Shown here piece by piece: positions 1 to 5,748 of a DNA stretch of 6,175 nt. Each line of letters starts with the position of its first letter. Positions within the stretch are counted from its first letter, which is position 1. Source of the DNA: CAZGKX01 sp964525945 (lineage in GTDB: Bacteria; Pseudomonadota; Gammaproteobacteria; Legionellales; Legionellaceae); assembly GCA_964525945.1 (NCBI GenBank), contig CAZGKX010000089.1, positions 1 to 6,175 on the forward strand, given 5' to 3'. A model generated the notes under the pieces. It was not told the origin of the DNA. It saw only the letters and a program-made list of their open reading frames with translations, and ran no database searches. The position numbers were made by a program, and so were the translations under genes.

Positions 1-725
1 CTTTTTACCGCTGTGGATGGCGCAGTGTTCTGATGCATTTTCGAGGCGCAAGCCCTGTGTCAAACCGTTTACCACGGACTTACCATACCGGTGATACTGG
101 CGATATTGACTGCGTGCTGCGGGCGTTAGCCGCGCGTGAGCCCCACACTAAAAAAGCCCTCGTCGGTATTTCATTAGGTGGTAATGTGGCTTTGAAGTGG
201 TTGGGTGAGCAAGGTAAGCAAGCTTTGGTCGATGGGGCTGTTGCTATCTCTGTGCCAATGCTGCCCAGGTTGGTGGCCGATCGAATTAATCGAGGCTTTT
301 CAAAGTTTTACCAACAGCATCTGTTAAAACGATTACGCGCCATGATGACACGCAAATTAGAAAACCACCCGGATCAATTGCCATTCACCCGCCAAGACAT
401 TGCTGCGCTGCAATGTTTTTGGACATTTGATGAACAAATTACAGCCCGTTTGCATGGTTTTTTGCACGTGCATGATTACTATCGTCAAGCTGCTTCACGG
501 CCTTATTTAATCCGTATCAAAACCCCAACATTAATTATTCATGCACTGGATGATCCCTTCATGTCTCCTGACGTGTTGCCGAGCAACAGCGAATTATCTG
601 CCGATGTGACCTTGGAATTGTCAGCCAAAGGCGGCCATGTGGGTTTTGTAGCGGGCCATATTCCTGGAAAGCCGGTGTATTGGTTGGATCAACGTGTTCC
701 CGCTTTTCTGCAAAAGTATTTGTAA
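1..725 (+). CDS. yheT: YheT-family alpha/beta hydrolase, 5'-truncated by the window edge
   Basis: Predicted serine hydrolase of the YheT/ABHD alpha/beta-hydrolase family, cytoplasmic; the physiological substrate is not established for most members. The frame is open from base 3, and the residues before the first ATG (33), reading RCGWRSVLMHFRG, match the family, so 33 is an internal Met and not the start. About 240 codons are visible; E. coli YheT has about 340, so roughly 90-100 N-terminal residues lie outside the window. Numbering from Met at 33: the family signature HFRG then NRLPRTYHTGDTGD (residues 2-24), nucleophile elbow GISLGGN with Ser47 (bases 171-173), the acid in HALDDPF (Asp173/174), and the catalytic His202 in GGHVGF. 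All three triad elements are present, so the visible part looks functional. The gene ends in TAA at 723-725 and is followed by about 40-100 bp before the next gene, with no convincing terminator. Family assignment is firm; substrate is unknown. Confidence 0.93.
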   Translation, partial: FYRCGWRSVLMHFRGASPVSNRLPRTYHTGDTGDIDCVLRALAAREPHTKKALVGISLGGNVALKWLGEQGKQALVDGAVAISVPMLPRLVADRINRGFSKFYQQHLLKRLRAMMTRKLENHPDQLPFTRQDIAALQCFWTFDEQITARLHGFLHVHDYYRQAASRPYLIRIKTPTLIIHALDDPFMSPDVLPSNSELSADVTLELSAKGGHVGFVAGHIPGKPVYWLDQRVPAFLQKYL

Positions 726-748
726 CGGTTGTTTTGCATTATTTAATT

Positions 749-780
749 CCCAATTGATTGATTTTTGATCGACTATTGGG
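749..780. repeat. Imperfect inverted repeat, CCCAAT-N20-ATTGGG
   Basis: CCCAAT at 749-754 is the reverse complement of ATTGGG at 775-780, with 20 bases between. The arms lie between the yheT-like stop and the next gene, and the right arm abuts the putative -35 hexamer (769-774). There is no T-run after the right arm, so an intrinsic terminator is unlikely. It could be an operator or chance. Confidence 0.25.
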
Positions 781-797
781 GCGGTTTAGAATATAAT
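769..797 (+). promoter_or_regulatory. Putative sigma-70 promoter for the hypothetical gene
   Basis: A perfect -10 hexamer TATAAT sits at 792-797. Seventeen bases upstream is TCGACT (769-774), which matches four of six positions of the -35 consensus. An alternative -35, TTGATC at 765-770, would need a 21-bp spacer and is less likely. Transcription would begin near 803-805. That places the TTG at 765 upstream of the transcript and favours translation from the ATG at 828. Confidence 0.5.
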
Positions 798-827
798 ATG
801 CTCAATTCGTCCTTTTTTGTTGATCAT

Positions 828-2237
828 ATGACAAATTTTGAATTGAAAAAAATATTGGCCGCGCCGCCTGGAGAACAAGCGGCACTGTTGTTTTTTTTGC
901 TTGATGAAGCAAGGGTGATTTTTGATGCTCAACATCAAGACGACAAAGCAACTTATACCCAAGATACCGGCGCTGTCATTTTGGCTCAGCTTGTTAATGA
1001 GAAATTTGCCTTGCAAGAATGCACTTGGTCAGAATTACAGCGTGTAGAAAAATTGATCAATGAACTGGAGGTGGGGCCCGGAAATCCTTTTTCAGGTCAT
1101 TTTCTGCTGCATAAACAAAAGCCTCTCAAGAAAGATATCCTGTCCAATGATTTTCATGTTTATTGGGACGATGCACACAAAATGCATTTCATGATCAAAA
1201 ATAAATTTGGCAAGATAGAAACCATTGACGTCATGGAACCAAGATTTAATGGTGTTGAGCACTTTGTAAAAACGGGCCCTGACGATAGCGTATTGTTTAA
1301 AAATGCATCGCAAGATATGTGGGATATTCTTTTTAAGGTTGCTCGTCAAAAAAATTATCATCTTGTGGCTAGAGAAGAAAATAAAATTGCTCAATTGCAA
1401 GTACCTTTTTTAACAGCAATTGCGGAAGCTAAAGAGCAAAAAGTGCAATTATTGCAGGAAAAATATTCTCATTTGCTGGAGGTTGTGGATGATCATTCAA
1501 ACGTGCCCGCTGTTGCTCGTTTTGGTCATATGCTGAGAAAAGTGAATCCTGCGGCTCCTCAAGAAATGGAAGATGTTCTATCCAATGTTGAAATTTATTA
1601 CCCGCAATTGGACGAATGCGATACGCCACACCAATGCCAGGCTTTAATCCAAAAACGAGATGCACAATCGGCAGTTTTTTTGACCTTATTAAGCAATCTT
1701 TTTAAACAGCCGGAATTACAAAATAAGCCGGGAGTGGCAAAGCTTAAAACGATTTTCGAGCAGGAAGATAAAACCGATACCGAAAAATTATACGAATTTC
1801 AACGTTCCTTTCATAGCGCTAAAGATGAATTAAAGACCACGTCTTGGGGCCGTAAAATTATCATTGCGGTATTGCTTTTGTTTAATTGCCAAGCCCAGGC
1901 TTTTTCTTTACAACCGTTGCGCTACCGAACACACCTTCAAATGGAAAAATTAGCGAAACTGTCAGAACTGTGCGAAGGGCTCAAAGCGCATTGTGAAGCA
2001 AATGACATAGACCGTTTTGTCGATGCTATTGAAGAGGCTTTTATGGCAGAGGATCCTCTCGCATTTGACATGCAATTCCAGCAAATCAATAGGGACTTGG
2101 TGGCATTTGCTGCAGAGCACACCGATGATGATGCACTGCAGCAGCATTTAAAAATCATGATCAATGCCTTATCGTTTAAAACGAACAACGATGAGCCCCA
2201 AGATACTTTTTCACTCACTTTCAATTTTCGTGGTTAA
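828..2237 (+). CDS. Hypothetical protein with internal hydrophobic, signal-peptide-like segment
   Basis: I do not recognise this protein. The frame is open from a TTG at 765 (490 codons), with ATGs at 798 (479) and 828 (469). I chose 828 because a perfect TATAAT at 792-797 puts the likely transcript start near 804; no clear Shine-Dalgarno sequence marks any of the three. Numbering from TTG 765: the start of the protein has a hydrophobic stretch AALLFFLLDEARVIF (39-53). The middle is charged and helix-prone, with a possible coiled coil around 205-245. Residues 363-380 read RKIIIAVLLLFNCQAQAF, a basic pair, a short hydrophobic core and AQA, like a signal peptide but placed internally. The C-terminal 110 residues are acidic and probably helical, ending in FNFRG. 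No catalytic motif is visible. The overall look (long helical, no enzyme domain, Legionellales context) fits a lineage-specific or secreted effector-type protein, but that is inference. It converges on the DAHP synthase gene with a 4-bp overlap. Confidence 0.75.
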   Translation: MTNFELKKILAAPPGEQAALLFFLLDEARVIFDAQHQDDKATYTQDTGAVILAQLVNEKFALQECTWSELQRVEKLINELEVGPGNPFSGHFLLHKQKPLKKDILSNDFHVYWDDAHKMHFMIKNKFGKIETIDVMEPRFNGVEHFVKTGPDDSVLFKNASQDMWDILFKVARQKNYHLVAREENKIAQLQVPFLTAIAEAKEQKVQLLQEKYSHLLEVVDDHSNVPAVARFGHMLRKVNPAAPQEMEDVLSNVEIYYPQLDECDTPHQCQALIQKRDAQSAVFLTLLSNLFKQPELQNKPGVAKLKTIFEQEDKTDTEKLYEFQRSFHSAKDELKTTSWGRKIIIAVLLLFNCQAQAFSLQPLRYRTHLQMEKLAKLSELCEGLKAHCEANDIDRFVDAIEEAFMAEDPLAFDMQFQQINRDLVAFAAEHTDDDALQQHLKIMINALSFKTNNDEPQDTFSLTFNFRG

Positions 2238-3583
2238 GGACGATGTTTCCTTAAAAATTTAAAATGCTTGCTGAGTTGAATGGCCATTTCCAACGATTGT
2301 TCATAATTTAAACGTGGGTCCACTAAACTTTGATAATCGTCTTTTAAGTCTTTAACCGCCAAACCCCGGGCTCCGCCGATACATTCTGTTACATTCTCGC
2401 CGGTCAATTCAAAATGGACGCCACCCAGGTGGCTGTTCATTTCGCGATGAATGGTAAGGGCTTGTTGAAGTTCAGACAATATATTGTCAAAGTGGCGTGT
2501 TTTAATGCCATCCACCGTTGTTTCCGTGTTGCCATGCATGGGATCGCACGACCACGTGGCTGGAATACCTGTTGCTTGAACCGCGGCTATCAACGGGGGC
2601 AGGCAGTCCGCAATTTTTTTTGCTCCCATGCGGCTGATCAATAAAATACGTCCTGCTTCGCGTTGTGGGTTTAGTCGTTCAAGAAGTTCTCTGACCCATT
2701 CCACCGTTGCACTGGGTCCAATTTTAACGCCAATGGGGTTTTGCGTGCCACGCAGCAATTCTAAATGGGCGCTGTCCAAATGGGCTGTGCGCATACCCAC
2801 CCAGGGCAAATGGGTGGATAAATTATACCATTTGCCATCGTGAATATGGCGTGTTAGTGCTTGTTCATAATGGAGATGCAGCGCTTCGTGTGACGTAAAA
2901 AAATCAACTTTATTGAGATTGCTGCTTTTTATACCATCAATCGATTCCAAGAAATCCAAGGAATCAGCAATGGATCGTACAATTGCATGGTACTCTTCAG
3001 CTTGTTTAGAATGCTCGACAAACCGCAAATCCCAACGCTGCGGGTGGTGTAAATCAGCAAAACCACCGTCCAACAAGGCGCGAATAAAATTTAAGGTAAT
3101 GGCGGCACAACTGTAACCTTTGAGGAGCAATTCAGGGTTTGGAATGCGTAATTGCGTGTCAAATTCTGGTGAGTTGACCAAATCGCCCCGGTAACAAGGG
3201 AGTGTCACACCATTTATTGTTTCGTAATCAGAGGAACGCGGTTTGGCGAACTGTCCGGCAATTCGGCCAATTCTGACAATGGGTTTGCGCATGCCATGCA
3301 ACAGCACCAAACTCATTTGCAAAATAATTTTTAATTTATTGCTGATGATGTCCGAGCGGCAGTCATTGAACGATTCCGCGCAATCGCCACCTTGTAAAAT
3401 AAAGGCTTTGCCAGCTCCTGCGAGCGCAATTAATTTTTTTAAATTTTTAATTTCACCGCTGGTGACCAACGGTGGTAAGGTGCCTAATTGCTCAACTACA
3501 CGCATGAGGTGTTTTTCATCGGGGTACTGCGCTGCCTGCTGGTAGGAATAGTTTTGCCAGGACGTGGGGGACCAATTTTGCAT
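2234..3583 (-). CDS. Class II 3-deoxy-7-phosphoheptulonate (DAHP) synthase
   Basis: Condenses phosphoenolpyruvate with erythrose 4-phosphate to give DAHP, the first committed step of the shikimate pathway to aromatic amino acids; cytoplasmic and metal-dependent. The 449-residue length is typical of the bacterial class II (plant-like) family, and the protein is not related in sequence to E. coli AroF/AroG/AroH. The metal ligands known from the M. tuberculosis enzyme are all recognisable: Cys68 in LQGGDCAESF, His350 in CDPMHGNT, Glu392 in GGVHFELTGENVTEC, Asp422 in VDPRLNYEQS. PEP-binding segments are VRIGRIAGQFAKPRS (103-117) and PIGVKIGP (283-290, Lys287). The N-terminus is short, so elaborate allosteric control as in mycobacteria cannot be assumed. 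The start ATG (3581-3583) is preceded on the minus strand by GAAGAA about 6 nt upstream, a weak ribosome binding site. It is divergent from grpE and convergent with the hypothetical gene. No symbol is given because naming (aroG, aroF, phzC) differs between genomes. The gene appears intact. Confidence 0.96.
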   Translation of the reverse strand: MQNWSPTSWQNYSYQQAAQYPDEKHLMRVVEQLGTLPPLVTSGEIKNLKKLIALAGAGKAFILQGGDCAESFNDCRSDIISNKLKIILQMSLVLLHGMRKPIVRIGRIAGQFAKPRSSDYETINGVTLPCYRGDLVNSPEFDTQLRIPNPELLLKGYSCAAITLNFIRALLDGGFADLHHPQRWDLRFVEHSKQAEEYHAIVRSIADSLDFLESIDGIKSSNLNKVDFFTSHEALHLHYEQALTRHIHDGKWYNLSTHLPWVGMRTAHLDSAHLELLRGTQNPIGVKIGPSATVEWVRELLERLNPQREAGRILLISRMGAKKIADCLPPLIAAVQATGIPATWSCDPMHGNTETTVDGIKTRHFDNILSELQQALTIHREMNSHLGGVHFELTGENVTECIGGARGLAVKDLKDDYQSLVDPRLNYEQSLEMAIQLSKHFKFLRKHRP

Positions 3584-3609
3584 GATGATTCTTCAGGTAA
3601 ATAATTAAA

Positions 3610-3638
3610 AGTATGCAATGAATAAAGACTGGCTGCAA
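3610..3638 (-). promoter_or_regulatory. Possible sigma-70 promoter for DAHP synthase
   Basis: On the minus strand TTGCAG (3638-3633) is followed after 17 bases by CATACT (3615-3610), each a four-of-six match to the -35 and -10 consensus. Transcription would start near 3603, about 20 nt before the ATG. The region is AT-rich and other weak pairs exist, for example TTGCCA at 3670-3665, so the exact site is uncertain. Confidence 0.3.
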
Positions 3639-3707
3639 GCGATATGCTCAATAATATGTATGATTGGCAAGTAAATTATCGATTGACATTTTTTACCCAA
3701 AGAGGCC

Positions 3708-3735
3708 CTTGATTTTTTTTAGCGCGTCCCCATTT
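3708..3735 (+). promoter_or_regulatory. Sigma-32 heat-shock promoter of grpE
   Basis: CTTGATT at 3708-3714, preceded by CC, and CCCCATTT at 3728-3735 are separated by 13 bases. They match the RpoH consensus (CTTGAAA, about 13-15 bp, CCCCATNT) at all but two -35 positions, with a full -10 match. The predicted start near 3742 gives a leader of about 25 nt that carries the GGGAG ribosome binding site. The spacer contains most of a run of eight Ts (3713-3720). Confidence 0.85.
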
Positions 3736-3753
3736 ACTGCATTTAGGTCATTT

Positions 3754-3758
3754 GGGAG
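3754..3758 (+). promoter_or_regulatory. Ribosome binding site deciding the grpE start
   Basis: GGGAG lies 8 nt before the ATG at 3767. An in-frame TTG at 3752 would add five residues (MGVFK), but it overlaps this site and is therefore not the start. Confidence 0.8.
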
Positions 3759-3766
3759 TTTTTAAG

Positions 3767-4370
3767 ATGAGTGAACAAAAAGATTGGAAAAAGTTTAAAG
3801 AAGACAAAGAATCGTCACCGCAGGTCAATGAATTGAACGATGATGAAGAGCTATCGGGCGATGAGCAAAGCACGCTTTCGCACCCTTCTTACCTAGAGCT
3901 TGAAGAAAAATTGACTCTTGCCGAACAAAAATCGCATGAAAATTGGGAAAAATCGGTGCGTGCGATTGCCGAGCTGGATAATGTACGCCGCCGTGCTGAA
4001 CGCGAAGTTGCGAATGCCCATCGTTACGGTTTAGATAAATTTAGTGTTGCGTTGTTGCCCGTGGTGGATAGCTTAGAGCACGCTTTGTTGCTGGCCATAA
4101 AAAATGCGGACTCAAGCATGCAAGAAGGGCTTGAGTTAACCATGAAATTATTGCTGGACGTGCTCAAAAAATTTGATATCGAACAATTGGATCCCGTCGG
4201 TGAAGCATTTGATCCACAGCAACATGAAGCTATGTCCATGCAGGNNNNNNNNNNAGGAGTCTGCTGATGCAGCCCCCAATACTGTGCTGGTGGTGTTTCA
4301 AAAAGGTTACAAACTGAATGATCGCGTTATTCGCCCAGCTCGAGTGGTGGTCGCAAAAGAAAAATCATAG
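3767..4370 (+). CDS. grpE: GrpE, nucleotide exchange factor of DnaK (interrupted by an N gap)
   Basis: Cytoplasmic homodimeric co-chaperone that releases ADP from DnaK (Hsp70); its long N-terminal helices act as a thermosensor. Before the gap, from ATG 3767: an acidic, disordered N-terminus (1-40), a long helical coiled coil (about 42-95, with LDNVRRRAEREVANAHRYGLDKF-type sequence around 70-92), the four-helix region, and the family signature FDPQQHEAMSMQ (148-159). After ten Ns the C-terminal beta domain continues as ESADAAPNTV, then VFQKGYKLNDRVIRPARVVVAK, ending in TAG at 4368-4370. The two halves are in different frames as written. Overlapping the flanks by their shared AGG removes 13 bases and gives one 196-residue protein; E. 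coli GrpE has 197. The gene is therefore probably intact in the organism. It precedes dnaK by 76 bp, is divergent from DAHP synthase, and has its own sigma-32 promoter. Confidence 0.95.
4245..4254. other. grpE: Assembly gap (ten Ns) inside grpE
   Basis: Exactly ten Ns, a typical scaffold placeholder of unknown true length. The left flank ends CAGG and the right flank begins AGGAG. Merging at the shared AGG gives ATG CAG GAG TCT GCT (M Q E S A), which matches the conserved GrpE pattern. This suggests no bases are missing. Confidence 0.97.
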
Positions 4371-4373
4371 GCC

Positions 4374-4401
4374 CTTGAAATTCATATTTCAATCCCCATA
4401 T
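4374..4401 (+). promoter_or_regulatory. Sigma-32 heat-shock promoter of dnaK
   Basis: CTTGAAA (4374-4380) and CCCCATAT (4394-4401), separated by 13 bases, are an exact match to the RpoH consensus and are preceded by the favoured CC. The -35 element begins 3 nt after the grpE stop codon. dnaK can therefore be transcribed both from here and by read-through from the grpE promoter. The predicted start near 4408 gives a leader of about 39 nt. No CIRCE (HrcA) operator is visible. Confidence 0.92.
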
Positions 4402-4432
4402 TGACGTTATTAGTCGAATAAACAAACGAATT

Positions 4433-4436
4433 GGAG
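4433..4436 (+). promoter_or_regulatory. Ribosome binding site of dnaK
   Basis: GGAG lies 10 nt before the ATG at 4447. It supports that start, which also gives the canonical DnaK N-terminus. Confidence 0.7.
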
Positions 4437-4446
4437 CATCATAACC

Positions 4447-5724
4447 ATGGCTATTATTGGAATTGACTTAGGCACAACAAACTCTTGCGTTGCTGTGATG
4501 GAAGGCGGAAAACCCCGTGTTATTGAAAACAGTGAAGGTCACCGCACCACACCTTCGATTGTTGCGTACACCAATGACGATGAAATTTTAGTGGGCCAAG
4601 CCGCTAAACGCCAGGCGGTAACAAACCCTGACAAAACGTTGTTTGCTATCAAACGCTTGATCGGACGGCGTTTTGACGACGCTATCGTGCAAAAAGACAT
4701 CAAAATGGTGCCGTACAAAATTGTTAAAGCAGACAACGGCGATGCCTGGGTTTGCGTTAAAAACGACAACAAAGCGCCTCCACAAATTTCTGCTGAAGTG
4801 TTGCGTAAAATGAAAAAAACAGCAGAAGATTATCTAGGTCAACCCGTTACAGAAGCCGTGATCACAGTACCTGCTTATTTTAACGATTCACAACGCCAAG
4901 CCACCAAAGATGCGGGTCGTATTGCCGGTCTTGATGTTAAACGTATCATCAACGAGCCAACTGCCGCGGCGCTTGCTTATGGTATGGATAAAAAACGTGG
5001 TGATTCTGTTATTGCGGTTTATGACTTGGGTGGTGGTACATTTGATATTTCCATCATTGAAATCGCGGAAGTCGATGGCGAGCATCAATTTGAAGTGTTG
5101 GCAACCAACGGTGATACCTTCTTGGGCGGTGAAGATTTTGATATGGCACTGATTGAATATTTAGTGGCCGAATTCAAAAAAGATTCTGGAATTGATCTGC
5201 ACAATGATCCATTGGCTTTGCAACGTCTTAAAGATGCTGCTGAAAAAGCTAAAATTGAGTTGTCTTCTGCACAACAAACGGATGTGAATTTACCCTATAT
5301 TACAGCGGATGCATCTGGTCCTAAACATTTAAACATTAAATTGACTCGCACCAAATTAGAATCGTTGGTGGAAAAACTGGTAGAGCGCACCGTAGCTCCG
5401 TTGAAAACAGCTTTAAAAGACGCTGGCTTAACGGTCTCTCAAATCAATGAAGTTATTCTCGTGGGCGGTCAGACGCGCATGCCTTTGGTTCAAAAAACCG
5501 TGGAAGAGTTTTTTGGTAAAGAACCACGTAAAGACGTAAACCCTGATGAAGCAGTCGCCGTGGGTGCCGCTATTCAAGCTGCGGTATTGTCGGGTGAAGT
5601 GAAGGATATTTTGTTGTTGGACGTGACTCCCTTGTCTTTGGGCATTGAAACATTGGGTGGCGTTATGACAAAATTGATTGAAAAAAACACCACTATCACA
5701 ACCAAAGCCAAACAAGTGTTTTAA
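4447..5724 (+). CDS. dnaK: DnaK N-terminal fragment: ATPase domain, linker, start of substrate-binding domain
   Basis: 425 residues up to the TAA. The nucleotide-binding domain is complete: phosphate-1 loop IGIDLGTTNSC (4-14), catalytic Lys69 in AIKRLIGRRF, the interdomain-signalling Pro142 in VPAYFND, Glu170 in IINEPTAAALAYG, phosphate-2 loop YDLGGGTFDIS (192-202, Thr198), and the adenosine motif VILVGGQTRMP (336-346). The linker LLLDVT (389-394) and the first substrate-binding strands follow before the stop. Two departures stand out. The N-terminus is MAIIGID where most relatives have MAKIIGID, one codon shorter. Residue 418 is Thr where the family has an almost invariant Pro (TTIPTK). If the TAA is real, the product would be an ATPase domain with no usable peptide-binding site. 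Confidence 0.9.
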   Translation: MAIIGIDLGTTNSCVAVMEGGKPRVIENSEGHRTTPSIVAYTNDDEILVGQAAKRQAVTNPDKTLFAIKRLIGRRFDDAIVQKDIKMVPYKIVKADNGDAWVCVKNDNKAPPQISAEVLRKMKKTAEDYLGQPVTEAVITVPAYFNDSQRQATKDAGRIAGLDVKRIINEPTAAALAYGMDKKRGDSVIAVYDLGGGTFDISIIEIAEVDGEHQFEVLATNGDTFLGGEDFDMALIEYLVAEFKKDSGIDLHNDPLALQRLKDAAEKAKIELSSAQQTDVNLPYITADASGPKHLNIKLTRTKLESLVEKLVERTVAPLKTALKDAGLTVSQINEVILVGGQTRMPLVQKTVEEFFGKEPRKDVNPDEAVAVGAAIQAAVLSGEVKDILLLDVTPLSLGIETLGGVMTKLIEKNTTITTKAKQVF

Positions 5725-5748
5725 ACGGCGGATGACAACCAAACCGCT

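Noticed and set aside
786..2224. Minus-strand open frames within the hypothetical gene
   Set aside because: They are short, overlap one another and have low-complexity composition. The plus-strand frame is much longer and has a promoter.
2238..2275. Terminator after the hypothetical gene
   Set aside because: The sequence is A/T-rich (TTAAAAATTTAAAA) but has no GC-containing stem, and it is coding sequence of the DAHP synthase on the other strand.
2414..3545. Plus-strand open frames of 67-100 codons opposite the DAHP synthase
   Set aside because: They are shadows of a well-conserved minus-strand gene and have no family resemblance or ribosome binding sites.
3683..3711. Sigma-70 promoter from the perfect TTGACA at 3683-3688
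   Set aside because: No acceptable -10 hexamer lies 16-18 bp downstream (the sequence there is CCCTTG). The sigma-32 pair just downstream explains the region better.
4266..4370. Separate small gene after the N gap
   Set aside because: Its product is the C-terminal beta domain of GrpE (QKGYKLNDRVIRPARVVVAK); it is the continuation of grpE across the gap.
4401..4429. Sigma-70 promoter from TTGACG at 4401-4406 ahead of dnaK
   Set aside because: The bases at the expected -10 position (about 4424-4429) read AAACGA, a poor match.
3584..4446. CIRCE/HrcA operator upstream of grpE or dnaK
   Set aside because: No TTAGCACTC or GAGTGCTAA arm is present in either intergenic region.
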